Assembly (NCBI GenBank): GCA_030248215.1
Contig: JASANG010003345.1
Coordinates: 372,001-436,000, forward strand
DNA: 64,000 nucleotides
Reading direction: 5' to 3'
Origin: Enoplolaimus lenunculus
Lineage: Eukaryota > Nematoda > Enoplea > Enoplida > Thoracostomopsidae
This document shows, one piece after another, positions 34,444 to 45,560 of the stretch. Each line of letters starts with the position of its first letter. The first letter of the stretch is position 1. The translations under genes were made by a program, and so were the position numbers. Below the pieces are notes generated by a model. The model was given only the letters and a program-made list of their open reading frames with translations. It ran no database searches and was not told the DNA's origin.

Positions 34444-34536
34444 AACAATCATTCGACGGTTGCTGACAGAGCTGAGTCGAATGGTGTCTAACAATCATAC
34501 GACGCGGCTGACAGAACTGAGTAGAATGGTGTCACA
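34444..34536. repeat. 46-bp tandem duplication
   Basis: ACAATCATNCGACG, then CTGACAGANCTGAG and GAATGGTGTC is repeated twice in succession. Confidence 0.8.
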
Positions 34537-34670
34537 TTTTCTGAGATTCGACTCTGGTTCAAAAGTTATGGTCCAATAGTCGATTTGACGCACTGACGTC
34601 TTGTGGATGGGAAAAATAAATTTCTTGAAGATTCAAATTCGGGTGTGAAATTATCATGGGAGGTCATATG

Positions 34671-35055
34671 CAGGGATCGACCGGATATTAATGTTACCGG
34701 GTACCGAAACCGGAACAGGATAGTGAATTTTGTACCGAAACCGGAGCCGGATGTTAACCGGACATAGGATCTAAATTTGTACACTGTTGGAAGTATTTTG
34801 AGTCGTTCAAAAATACGCATTTATGGAGATTTAAAATTAATTTTTGGTTTGGATTTTTCATTCCATGTCAGTGTCCGTCCATTCATAAATTGCTCGGAAT
34901 TGCAGTCGCTTTAAAATATCTAGTATTTTGATGTGCAAAAAATCGTTTTGTAATATTTGGACTATAAATATCCGGTATCCGGTAGGTTTATACCGGATAC
35001 GAATGTCTGATTTTGCCGGATATTAAACCGGAACCGGATATCCGGTCGATCCCTG
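34671..35055. mobile_element. hAT-like MITE, CAGGGATCGACCGGATAT family
   Basis: The left end CAGGGATCGACCGGATAT is the exact reverse complement of the right end. The flanks GTCATATG (34663-34670) and GTCATAAG (35056-35063) match 7/8. CCGAAACCGGA and CCGGAACCGGATAT tracts are subterminal. Decayed relatives lie at 12747 and 25526. Confidence 0.85.
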
Positions 35056-35632
35056 GTCATAAGATGCTAAAATATGCAGTTTTCCAAATCCAACCATTTT
35101 GAGCAAACGCCACCTGACAGGTGAAATCAAGGAGGGAAGATCCGTTTATTTTACTATCGTTTACTATTTAGTGGTTTTAGAATATTTAAAAATTAAAATT
35201 TACACTATATATTTCTATTTTTATGTGTATATTTTATGATTTGTAAATAATTATATATATATATGTAAGCAACGGCTCATATCTTGATCGCAGTGTAGAA
35301 AGTGATGTTATGTTGGCGAATGTATGTTGTAAACGAACGAAATTACACCAAACCATGAGCTTCAGTGTAATTTGCTGTTGGACACACTTGTGTATATATA
35401 AGAAATCTAAATCAATACCTACATAATGTGGATCGATAATTAACGCCGTTGCTGAAGCGAGAAATTTGCTTGTTGATGAGAAAGTAAGTGAAGAGTGGCA
35501 AAACCGATGCTTATTTACGTTCAGCAGTAGGCTGAGGCTCATATTTAGCCTGAACGCTTTGTCTATGCGAGAAGTGAAGCTTAGGTAACTAATAAATAGA
35601 ATGTGGGTAGACGGAAAATACGTAAGTAACCA
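35056..35632. other. Intergenic AT-rich DNA
   Basis: A 102-codon minus-strand frame (35234-35542) has no recognisable domain. I see no gene. Confidence 0.35.
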
Positions 35633-36105
35633 CGGTGCGACCGGATATATATTAATTTACTTGGAATTGGGTATATATAGGACAGCGATTTTTTGCCGGA
35701 ACCGGATATCAATCGGATGTAGCATCTTAACTTGTATAGTCAATTGAAGTATTTCGAGTCGTGCAAAAATACATATGTTTGCCGAATTACAATTAATTAT
35801 TAGTGTCAGGTTGAATTTTTGTATTTGTATTTGTATTTGTTTATTGAGCAGTAAATAATGGAATACATGTAAAAATAACATATACAGAATTTTCGTTTCT
35901 GCTTCATCGTATCAAAATTTGAGCTTCTTGATTTGTTACGCAGTCGCAATCGCGTCAAGACATTAAAGACGCCCAATTCGAGACCGCCACCCACCGTAAA
36001 TATCCGATAAAATTTGGATTTCCAATTTTGATTGGCTACAATTTCGACGTCGGGATTCCGATTTTTCGGTAATGAGTTGTTTATCGGTGAGAACTTAGAC
36101 GACGA
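35633..36105. repeat. Decayed GGATAT/CCGG MITE and spacer
   Basis: GGTGCGACCGGATATATATTA at 35635 and GCCGGAACCGGATATCAATCGG near 35694 are family words. The right end is not clear; TATCCGATAAAATTTGG near 36000 is a candidate. Confidence 0.4.
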
Positions 36106-36180
36106 CTTTACCTGAATGCCATGCGCCTCCTGAAAAATCGTTAGCCGCCCTCGCTAGCAAGGTGGACTGGCAACGGGCGT
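36105..36180 (-). mobile_element. CGTAGCCAG-type repeat fragment
   Basis: CATGCGCCTCCTGAAAAATCG, GCCGCCCTCGCTAGCAAGG and TGGACTGGCAACGGGCG read as the family on the minus strand. It lies about 140 bp before the giant coding exon. Confidence 0.5.
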
Positions 36181-36322
36181 ATGTTTTAGATAGGTGTTCG
36201 TTTTGATTCTAGGCTGTGTCTTGGTTTTAACAAGTGATATTGTACAAAGAGCGGGGCTACAAACATAGTGCGTACCTGAATCTGTGACAAAGTTGGTATT
36301 AAAGGTGTTGCATAGTAGTACG

Positions 36323-36502
36323 ATGAGCGACAACAAACCAGTAGGCGTCAGCGCGGCGTTAACACGTCCGTCGTCAACGTTTGGTAGTGTTGGCAGATCG
36401 CCAGATGGAGGTAAAATGCCACAAAATCAACAACAACTCCAACCAACGTCTGGTGCGATTTCCAGTGACGCTAATGCAGTTTATGAAAGGGCAACTGGTA
36501 TT

Positions 36503-36536
<34 letters not shown>

Positions 36537-38295
36537 GCGGCAGGCGTAGTGTTGAACATCAACGAGCAATGACAGCTGCGCCTGCGCAAGAAGAATATTC
36601 GCCAGCTCCACGTGATCCAGGCTGTAGCAGTAGCAGTGGTGGCAACAGTAATTGTGAAGATAGTGGCGGAAACGTATTAGGCGGTCAACTACATTGTAGT
36701 TCATTGAATACTATTGCCGGTAGGCAAACGGTGTCTGCTGCTACAAATGTCGATTTACAAGGTCCTGCGGGTAATACTGTCGCCGGTTATAACACCGCTA
36801 ACGATCCGGTTTCGATGGCTGCTGTAGCGGCTGCGTACGCAGCTGGTGGCGCCAATGGTGGTTTAGCTGTCGGTGGCCGTTCACTGCCGCCCCATCGTGG
36901 TACCATAGCATCAGCTGGCGCTACTTGTGGATTCACGCACACCGCTGGATTTATGGAAGAATTATTATTTCATCATCGAAGCGATTTGACAACACCGAAT
37001 TCAGGTAGAGCCAGCGGCGCGGGTGCGCAAATTGCCTGTGTTGCTCGAGGGGCAAAAGTGATGCTTGGTCATGTTGAACCTGGCTCCGATGAGCCGATTG
37101 TTCGAGGTACTACCAGTTATAGCGGAAGCAGTGAGTTGTTGACAGTAGCTGGTGCCGCTAGCGATAAGGCGTTAGATCGGTATCAGTTAGCGGCGCCGAC
37201 AGGATTTCAGCCTTCGTTGTCATCTGGTCGAACAACACTGTCTGGAAATTTGATTTTGCAGCAGCAGCGGCAACAACAACAACAGCTCCAACAACAGCAA
37301 CAACCGCAGTCGGCGTTGATGCAGTCGTTGTACCAGTTCCAGTTATTGCAACAACAACAACAACAAGAGCAACAACAACGTCGGCTACAATGTGCAACAA
37401 ATACGCAAATCCCGATGGTTCAAGTGCAAAACCAGATTTTAGACGAACAAAGGAACATATTACAGCAAAATCAGACTACGACTGATGATGCAATGCCAGT
37501 CCTCGCCAGTCAACAGCATATAAATATGTCGCTACCGGTTTTACAACAACAACAACAACAATCACAATTTTTGCTGAAAGATTCGGCAGGCGATCGCGGA
37601 ATTGACTATTTAGCATCGCTTTTGTGTAGTCTCGCAGCAACCGAACAACAGCAGCATACGCATCAGCAACGATTGCAACTGGCTACTGCGTTTCAGAAAC
37701 CTAGTGAATTGACATATCACAGTGAATTGGTATCAGGTGGGAATCAAGGACCATTTCTTAGTTCAGCAGCTCACAGCAACGCTGACGCGCGAGCCGCGCT
37801 AGTAGGTGGAACGCCTGCGATTTCATATGCGACTTCTGTGACTTCGAACAATTCTACCATCAATTTAGGGAGCGGAGACCCGCTGCTGGCTGCTGCTGCT
37901 GCTGCAGGAATTATTCAGCCGTCAACGTATCTGGCATATCATTGTCAACAACAAAAACAACCAGCGTCGATTCAACCGTCGCCGCAACAGTTACACAGTC
38001 TGCTGAGTTTTGGCAGTGCTATCCCGCCAGGAGTGACCGAAACTAAAATACCAAATTGTATCGTCGAGCAAAATGCAGCTACAACATCAGTGTCGCCGTT
38101 ATCGTTATTGCAACTGCAGCAGCAGTTGCGAACGATAGCAAGTAACAGCAACAGTACTCCAGTGAATAGTGTGGCATCAGTAAATCCGCTCGCGGCAACA
38201 GCTCAACTGTTGCTCGCTAATCCACAAACAGCCGCGGCCGCAGCTGCGGTGGCCGCTGCTATGGCCGCTGCTGCGACAGTCCCGCAATTGCACGG

Positions 38296-38326
<31 letters not shown>

Positions 38327-38912
38327 CACCAGCAATCGCAGGTATCGACCAGCACTAGTCATCAAGAACACATACCAGTCACTTCAGGCATATCAACAAA
38401 TCAGTTGATTTCCGTCGCCCCAGCGATCAACAAAGTTGACGCCGGGTCGATTGTTGCTCCTCAACTTGGTTCGCTCGACGCAAACCAGGTTGCTTTGCTG
38501 CTTGGCATCGCTGCAGGACAACTGACCCCGCAGCAGTTGTCTAAACTGCAGTCGGCAACCCCAACGGCACCCGGGTCGTCTGAGTTGCACCGCGATATTG
38601 TTGCGTCGACTCCAATTGCGGTGTCTGCTGCCACTGCAGGCTCTCAGCTGCTGCAACCACAAGTCGCTAGCCAAGTTGTTCCTAGACCGTTTAACGAGTT
38701 GATTGAATCGGCCGTTGGTACTACTCGATTGTTATCGTCGGATAATATCAACAAGTTAGTTGACAGTAAAGTAGTTGGTGATTCTGCGTTGAATATGACA
38801 ATGGAAGCCCACCTTGCCCGCCAGATTCAGTCACAGTCGAGCGGTCGCGACCCCCAGTTGCATAGGCATCTATCATGGACGCAGCTACAAAATGTGCCGC
38901 ACGCACAACTGC

Positions 38913-38951
<39 letters not shown>

Positions 38952-41900
38952 TATTGCAACGTCAACAATCACTGTTAGGACCAGTTTTAACGGGTGCGCA
39001 ACAGAGTCAATCAGTAGTGGCGACGGGTCAACAAGGGTCAACTGCTGCGTTGTATTCGTCAAATATTGTTGGTGGCTCAGCAAATGTTATTAGACCAACA
39101 ACACGCGTAATTGCGAAAGATGCCGCCACAAACCTCTTGAACGATGTTGGTACGGGTAACGCGCCACACCAACCATCATCGTTTAATAGGGTATTCGCTC
39201 GCGATCAAAGTTTATTCGGAAACACTGTAGGAGCGTTAGAGACTACGGCAGCCAGTTGTGCCGGTACCAGTTGTGAACAGACGCTTTGCGGAGATCAAAA
39301 ACCTTTGATTTCGACCGTTGTGACACTTAGTGGGACTCCTGTTGGTGCCTCCGCTGCCACTGTGGCGACGTGTTGTTTCCAGCCAACAGTTTCTCTTGCT
39401 TCTGTAGCAATAGACAGCAGCGCTCAATTGAAATGTGGATTCGAATCCGAAAATAAATATTTAACCGCCAGTGCGATAAATTCTGGCCAGAATAATTTGA
39501 AGAGCAGCAATTCTGTGTACCAGCATTATCATCATCATAATGTGTTGCAGCATTCGGCGAGTTTACCAGTAACTACGGCAGCAAGCAGTTTAGTAATACC
39601 AACAACGTCGGCGACAACGTCAAAACGAGCGACCGGCACAACTCCGACTGGAAGTGGAAGCAATAGCGTCGGTGCTGGTGGTGGTAGTAATAGCAGCAGC
39701 AGTAACCTGCTCAGTAGTCCGGAAGCGGTTGGCGAACACATTTCAAGGCTGATATCAGATAACGAAGCGATCATAACTCCGTCACCGGTGTTGCTCAAAA
39801 AACGCAATTCGAAACTTTATGGGTTGCTAAGCAGTGGTGGAACAACATCAACAACTACTACAGCTGTAGCATCAACAACGACAACGACCATGGCAACTAC
39901 TACGGCTACAGCGACACAACAACATAGACTATTCGGCCATACGAGTTCGCTTCCTCTAACAACTATAGCGGGTGCTGGGTCGCCACTGGTCGCTTCGGCA
40001 ACGGTTCAAACCAGCATAGGGGCGCGCGGTGCAACAGCTGACACTCCACCGATGAAACGATTTAACGGCGGCTCCAGTTTGGTTGTAGTTTCAGCGCTTT
40101 CCTCAGCCGCACCGATGACTTTAACGTCTGTCGCGAGTAACAACAGTGCGATGGTTGTGTCACTTGCGACAACGATTGATTTACCAGCGACGAGTGTTGC
40201 CGGCAAGTCTTATATTGGGAGCCAACTCAGACCAGCTATGACGAACGGTTCTACTGCGTTCTCTCAACAACAACAACAACAATACTTTGTATCGCCTACC
40301 AACAAATTGTCACGACAGCGGTCTATGGGCCGCTTGTTTGATGCGTCGAGTTATGTGGCGTCAAGAGATGCTGGAAATGGCGACTGCGTTCAAGCTGATA
40401 GTTCTATGGCTTTACGACCTCATGTTGAAGGCACGAGATTTGACGAACGAGTACCATCAGCGAACAGCACAGTTAATGTTCAGTGTTCGCCACAAGCTGG
40501 TATTGCAGAACTAACATGGCAACAACAATTTCATAGGTCATTGCTGTCGGCATCTACGACAAGTGGCGTGGCAACAGCAGTTGAGACGAACCTACTTGAC
40601 AGGCACACAGCCGCAACAGGACCAGTAGCGTCGGATGGTACTTGCGCAACATCAGCAGTAACAACACCAGTTATAGCTTCGGCAGTGTTTAAGTGTCGAT
40701 ATTGTAACAATAATTTTCGAAATTCAGAAAGTTTAGAAACACACGAGTATCGATGTGCACATCGACCTGGGCCGGCGGCTACTGTAGTGCCCCAACAAAA
40801 TAGCGTAGGATCTTTAGTATTAGGAAACAAAGTCGCTAGTATAGATGACCATCGTCAATTGACAGGTAACCAAAATAAGTCGTTGCATGTACATTATTAC
40901 CATGATCAAAAACCACAACAGTATCAGTTTTTAGATCGCCGAATGTCTCTGCCATGTCGACTGATAGAACCGACAAATTTAGTCAAACAAGCGATGCCTG
41001 CGGTTGCGCAACAACAACCGATTGTGACTGATGGAAATGGTTGCAGTCTGCAAACTGGCGTGGTAGCTAATAGAGATCCAGTCACTGAAACGCTAGTCGG
41101 TGTACGAATGGCGTCGCTTGAACGTAATTTTGGTGGTGGCAACGTCGAACTTAATGTGTCGTCAACAACGACGGATATCTCTACCGCAACACAGTTAGCA
41201 TCACCGATGAGCAAAGGTATCATTATTTCTAGTGAGCAACTGCTACAAACGTCGCCATCTACATCAGTTCAGCCACATCGTTCGTTGAAAAAGCGGATTT
41301 TAGCTGATTTTGCTCCTGTAACATGTAATTATGCGGCAGTGGAAGGTCAGCTAGATTCAGTGAAATTGTTACAGGCCGGGTCTGATGCGATCATACAAGT
41401 TGTTGGTTCGGCGACCGCTATGACGTTATCAGGAGTGGTAGTAGCAAATCAACCAATTGTGTCAGTCTCGGTGCAACCTGATAAACACTTACGACTGTTT
41501 GATGGCGCACTGATGTCATCACTTCAAATTCCGATTGGTCGCAGTATTGAAGAGAGTGCAGTGGGTGCTTGCAACGAGAAAACCAATAAGAATCTAGAAA
41601 ACAACAGCTATTCCAACGCAAACCTTACCACGCAATCGCCAGTAATTTGTGAAGAGTACAGTAGCAATAGCCATGTGGACAACACCAAGCACGGAGCGAC
41701 AATTGTTGTTGGAGGTAAAGTTGTAGGTGTTGAAACCGCTCGTAGTTTGGTTTATCTGGACGGCGGTGGCAGATTGGCATCGAGCGCAATCGCTAATCGT
41801 GGTTGTAACGAACAAACATCGAAAGTCTCGTTGGTCAGTGTACGACAAGTTCCGGTAATAACAGCAGCTGTAGCTGCAACATCAACAACAGGAGCAGCAG

Positions 41901-42913
41901 CAACAACAACAACAACAACAACAACAACGACAACGACAACTACAACAACAACACAAGTGACGTCATTTTGTTCATGGCCGCTTGACAGCGTGAAGTTAGC
42001 GATTAAACGCGGTGGTGGCAATAGCACCATCTGTGATCGACATAAATTCAAGGGGACACTGAATGAGTCAACTCGTGTATCGTACTGTACGACAGATAGC
42101 GGCCCCGGTGGATGGGAATTGCATAATTCGATAAAGCGTGCAAAAATTGAATCAAAATCTGCCAGCCAGATCTCGACTGATTCACCGCGACGTTGTAGCT
42201 ATTGGCATAATTTGTTTAGCGACTTAATACCCGCGGCTGACACAATGTCTGCGTATGAAGATGTAATGCAACGACGATACGGGCCGAAAGGCAACAAGTC
42301 TGTGGTTGGCAGTGATGGATCTAGCAGTAGCAGTTGTGTTGTCGTCACCTCTGGTCGAGTTGAATTTCCATCGTTGAGCGAACGAAATATACGACCAGTA
42401 GGAGTCGAGGTCGGCACTACAGGTTGTTGCAAGCCGTCGCGCTATTGCTGGCGCTATACGCTCGCTGCCGGTAGACAATCACGTCAACTTTTGATGGTAT
42501 GCAGTGCTGTAGCGGCGGTTGTCAATAAACGTAAGCGACGCAGCGATGAAGATGACTATAGGGTAACCGGACATGTGGCAACAACAACTGAATATGAATC
42601 AACGATTGATTCAAGCGTCAAACGTAGACGTTTGATAGGTCATGGCAGTAACGGTTCGGGCAATGCCTCGTTGGTACTCGACGATGCCATCACTTTAGAT
42701 AAAGATGGGATTGATTCCAGCGAGACTTTGACAGGAAGGTCAACCCGAATACGGTCATCGTTTTTGTTGCCTGCCTCGACTAGTTCAACAACAATAGCAA
42801 CGACTTCGCTGCCAATACAGGGCAGGCTACAAACGGTCACGACGACGCCTGCTGGCAGTGGCTTACAACATTCGACTCCAATATTACGAGCATCATTATT
42901 CGATGAAGTCCAG
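36323..42913 (+). CDS. Giant exon 1 of a Q/S/T-rich C2HC zinc-finger protein
   Basis: An open frame of about 2197 codons is most likely nuclear and regulatory. The ATG at 36323 has a favourable A at -3 and starts MSDNKPVGVSAALTRPSS. The frame is open upstream only to a TAG at 36266. Polyglutamine runs (near 37256, 38911 and 40265), polythreonine runs (36503-36536, 41897-41950) and alanine runs dominate. One finger is visible, C1458-x2-C1461-x12-H1474-x3-C1478 (FKCRYCNNNFRNSESLETHEY). Basic clusters KRKRR (near 42520) and KRRR (near 42615) could direct nuclear import. The exon ends in frame at CAG/GTAGGT (donor 42914, phase 0); without splicing it reads a TAG at 42923-42925. A single C2HC finger inside a giant exon is known for Schnurri/HIVEP proteins, which makes that family my best but unproven guess. 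Confidence 0.75.
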
Positions 42914-43363
42914 GTAGGTGTTTAGGGACCGTGTTTTTAAGACGCTGTACGCACCAGTTACCAGTTAGCGATAGGTCGGCCATAAACAAAGTTTACGTAG
43001 CGATAAAAAAAGTTTACGTAGCGATAAAAAAATAACCGCCACACAAATTTTGCTGAATTTTAGTTTATAGCGTTTGATACATCAACGGTGAACATGACAT
43101 ATCGATATAATTTAAAAGTCCAAGGTAATTATGCTAATCTTGAAGTAGGTCTATTACGTACATATTTGTTCTGTTCTGGGACGTCAACTGTCCCGTTAGT
43201 TTTATAAACGATGCTCTCTGTATCTGTAAGCCCAAATTTATTTACACTAGCGACTGTAGAATAATTTTTGGAGTGTGTTGTAGTAAATAAAATGTTTGTG
43301 GCACACATGTGAGTCTTGTAACAAGGCTTATTTATTTATTTATTTATATATATTCTTATTTAG
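42914..43363 (+). other. Short intron with a possible alternative 3' end
   Basis: The donor GTAGGTG and acceptor TTATTTAG/CAG keep phase 0 between the flanking exons. The intron starts with an in-frame TAG (42923-42925). AATAAA at 43286-43291 could serve a read-through, truncated transcript. The acceptor is a NAGNAG (TAGCAG), so the next exon may start at 43364 or 43367, with or without one glutamine. Confidence 0.6.
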
Positions 43364-43662
43364 CAGCGATCGCACGCATTGCCAACAACGGTTCAATGTC
43401 GTATTTGTGCAAAACAGTGGACAATGGCCATTGCAAGTATGACAGGCTATCAGCATGGCCAGTTTGACCGTAAGCTACAACGATATGATCAGCAGTGTAC
43501 CGTGTGTTGCACGAAAGCTTATTGCAATTTGCTTCGACGCAACTATGTGTGTTTGCGATGTTTTGTTCAGGTCAAGCGAAACCATTTACTGCAACATTGT
43601 ATCGAGCGGGTCTTAAAACAGCATGAGTCGCGTGGCGTTGATTTGGAAGTTGACTTGGGATG
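43364..43662 (+). CDS. Small exon encoding a Cys/His-rich cluster
   Basis: The exon follows an AT-rich acceptor and ends at a canonical donor GGATG/GTATGT. It is in phase 0 with the preceding giant exon and ends after two bases of a codon. The peptide begins QRSHALPTTVQCRICAKQW. It then has CTVCCTKAYC, CLRCFVQVKRNHLLQHC and a charged end. The CRIC, CTVC and CLRC pairs plus two histidines suggest a compact zinc-binding fold. I do not recognise it as a standard C2H2, RING or PHD finger; spacing is C-x2-C, then about 30 residues, C-x2-C, then C-x2-C and HxxxHC. Phase continuity and composition support coding status. Whether it belongs to the same transcript as the downstream giant exon is not settled. 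Confidence 0.6.
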
Positions 43663-43770
43663 GTATGTTTGTTCTGGATCTTGTACACTTTCCCCATATG
43701 CTTAAGCTTACGATACTGTTTGTTCAATGCCTAGACCTTAATCGTAACCCTTAGTGTTTAATGTGGTAGT

Positions 43771-44079
43771 TAGGGTGCAACCGAAGTTATAAAATACCGG
43801 AACCGGAAGGTTAAATAAATACCAATCCCGCTTCGCAGGAATCGCGAGTACTATTATTTTGAAACATAGATCGCTTTCTATTTGAATTAAATCTTGAAGA
43901 CACGGTTGAAGCATTTGTCCCAGCCGGGTACGTTTTTATATGTACGTACTTATAGAGAAAAATTTTCAATACCGAAAATACCGGAAAATGCGGTGAAAAT
44001 ATACCGGATTGCCGTAAGTAACCGGATTCTGAAAAATACCGGATTTCCTTTCCGGAACCGGAACTCTGGTTACGCCCTG
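43771..44079. mobile_element. hAT-like MITE, GGAACC-hexamer family, old copy
   Basis: TAGGGTGCAACCGAAGTT at the left and AACTCTGGTTACGCCCTG at the right. The flanks GTGGTAGT (43763-43770) and GTAGTAGT (44080-44087) match 7/8. It lies in the intron downstream of the small exon. Confidence 0.7.
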
Positions 44080-44294
44080 GTAGTAGTGTACAATTGCAGT
44101 GTGCGAGTTTATATTGACCTTTGCTTGGGGTACAGAAAAACTAATTCGAATGTTAAAATGGGATTATCTGTATTCCTTCTTACCGAGAATCTGTTACCCT
44201 TTTCATGCTGAATATATACATATTTTTATTCATCTAATGATGTAGTCATGTAGTACTTTATCGGCGGTGTTTTTTTGAAATTTTAGCACTGTGT

Positions 44295-44691
44295 CAGGGT
44301 GCAACCGGAATTCCGGTTCCGGCGTTTTTTCACCTTCCGGTTCCGGTTCCGGTAAATTTTTACCGGATTTAAAAATTCTGGTGTTATAATTTGGCCGTTT
44401 TCTTAACTTTGCTAATTTTTAAGGATCTCTTTTGAAAGCCACTTGTACTCCAAATATAAGCCAATGATGGTGGATTTCACTTCAGTCGACGACGAAAATC
44501 TAAAATACAACAAATAAAATAAATACCTATGTTCGACTAAGGTTATTTCACAAATAATAGAGCAAAAAATAAGAATAAAATGAAATTTTTGGTGGAATGC
44601 ATTTTTCACTTTCCGGTTCCGTTTCCGGTTCCGGTTCCGGTAAAATTTTCAAATTCCGGTTCCGGTAAATTGTAATTCCGGTTGCACCCTG
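44295..44691. mobile_element. hAT-like MITE, GGAACC-hexamer family, perfect TSD, inverted
   Basis: CACTGTGT flanks it at 44287-44294 and 44692-44699. It is inverted relative to the copies at 6941, 11835 and 14130 and nearly identical to them. Confidence 0.93.
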
Positions 44692-44699
44692 CACTGTGT

Positions 44700-45560
44700 A
44701 GAAATTTTTAGCTAATTATACTCGATTTTTCGAAAGCGAGATGAAGGCGAAGGGGTCATCCCTACTACAGTGCCCCCAAAAAATTATTTGTATTGTTTTA
44801 TTGGGTATCCTGTTGAAGCTGACCATTATGTAACTGCTTTTGTCTTAATGGAAACGTTTTCTTACGAAAAATTAACATCTCTTATTCCAATATTCTTGTT
44901 GGCGGATACATTGCTGAAAAGTGTAAAGTTTTGTATTGGGTTACAAGTGACAGCGTATGGATTAGTGTCGGCTTCATCTTATTTACATTTATTTTTGTAT
45001 TATGCTTTAGGCTAATGCGTTCTCAGATTTATTTTGATCCGACACGACGAAAAGATTTCAGAGCTTTAGGTACGTAACATATTTTGTTTCGTTGTTTTCC
45101 ACTTTTCTTCGCTTTTTTTCTGATTGAGTACAAATTTCTTATTGTCAGCTGAACATTTTTCTACCGTCTGAGTTTTAGGTGGCCTATATATACAATCTTC
45201 AGTGGTATTTTGTGCGTAAACCAAATCATTATTATTATTGCTTGCAGTTTCTATTTTACTACTATATACTACAGCGTAACGTATGTATTTCATACTTTGA
45301 ACATTTGTCAGTTCGTGTTTTGTAGTAGAAATTATGTTGTTTTCCAACTGTCAACCTATGTATTGTATTTATTTCGTTCAAGCTGGCTTTAACCATTCAA
45401 AATAATTCAGGAAGACAGCCTCACACCTGACAGACAGTAATGAATTGAACTGCGATGGAGGACGCGTTGCCCCCTTGGGTGCCCTATCAGTACGCATCTG
45501 GATAAGTTGGTAATCGTTTACGTTGTTTCCGCGCTGTTCCAACTTGTAATTTTGTTCAAC
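44700..45560. other. Non-coding spacer or intron
   Basis: The 81-codon frame at 44770-45015 is hydrophobic and lacks matching splice phases. An ATG at 45455 with good context starts MEDALPPWVPYQYASG and then stops at TAA; it has no donor. A missing exon of the zinc-finger gene could lie here, but I cannot identify one. Confidence 0.4.

Noticed and set aside
36374-42840. Minus-strand frames opposite the giant exons (poly-V, poly-C, poly-L)
   Set aside because: They are shadows of CAA/GCA runs read on the opposite strand.
44770-45015. Hydrophobic 81-codon frame as an internal exon
   Set aside because: Splice phases do not fit either neighbour and the composition is that of AT-rich noise.
45455-45505. 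ATG with good context starting MEDALPPWVPYQYASG
   Set aside because: It ends at TAA after 16 codons and has no GT donor in a usable position, so I cannot join it to the following exon.
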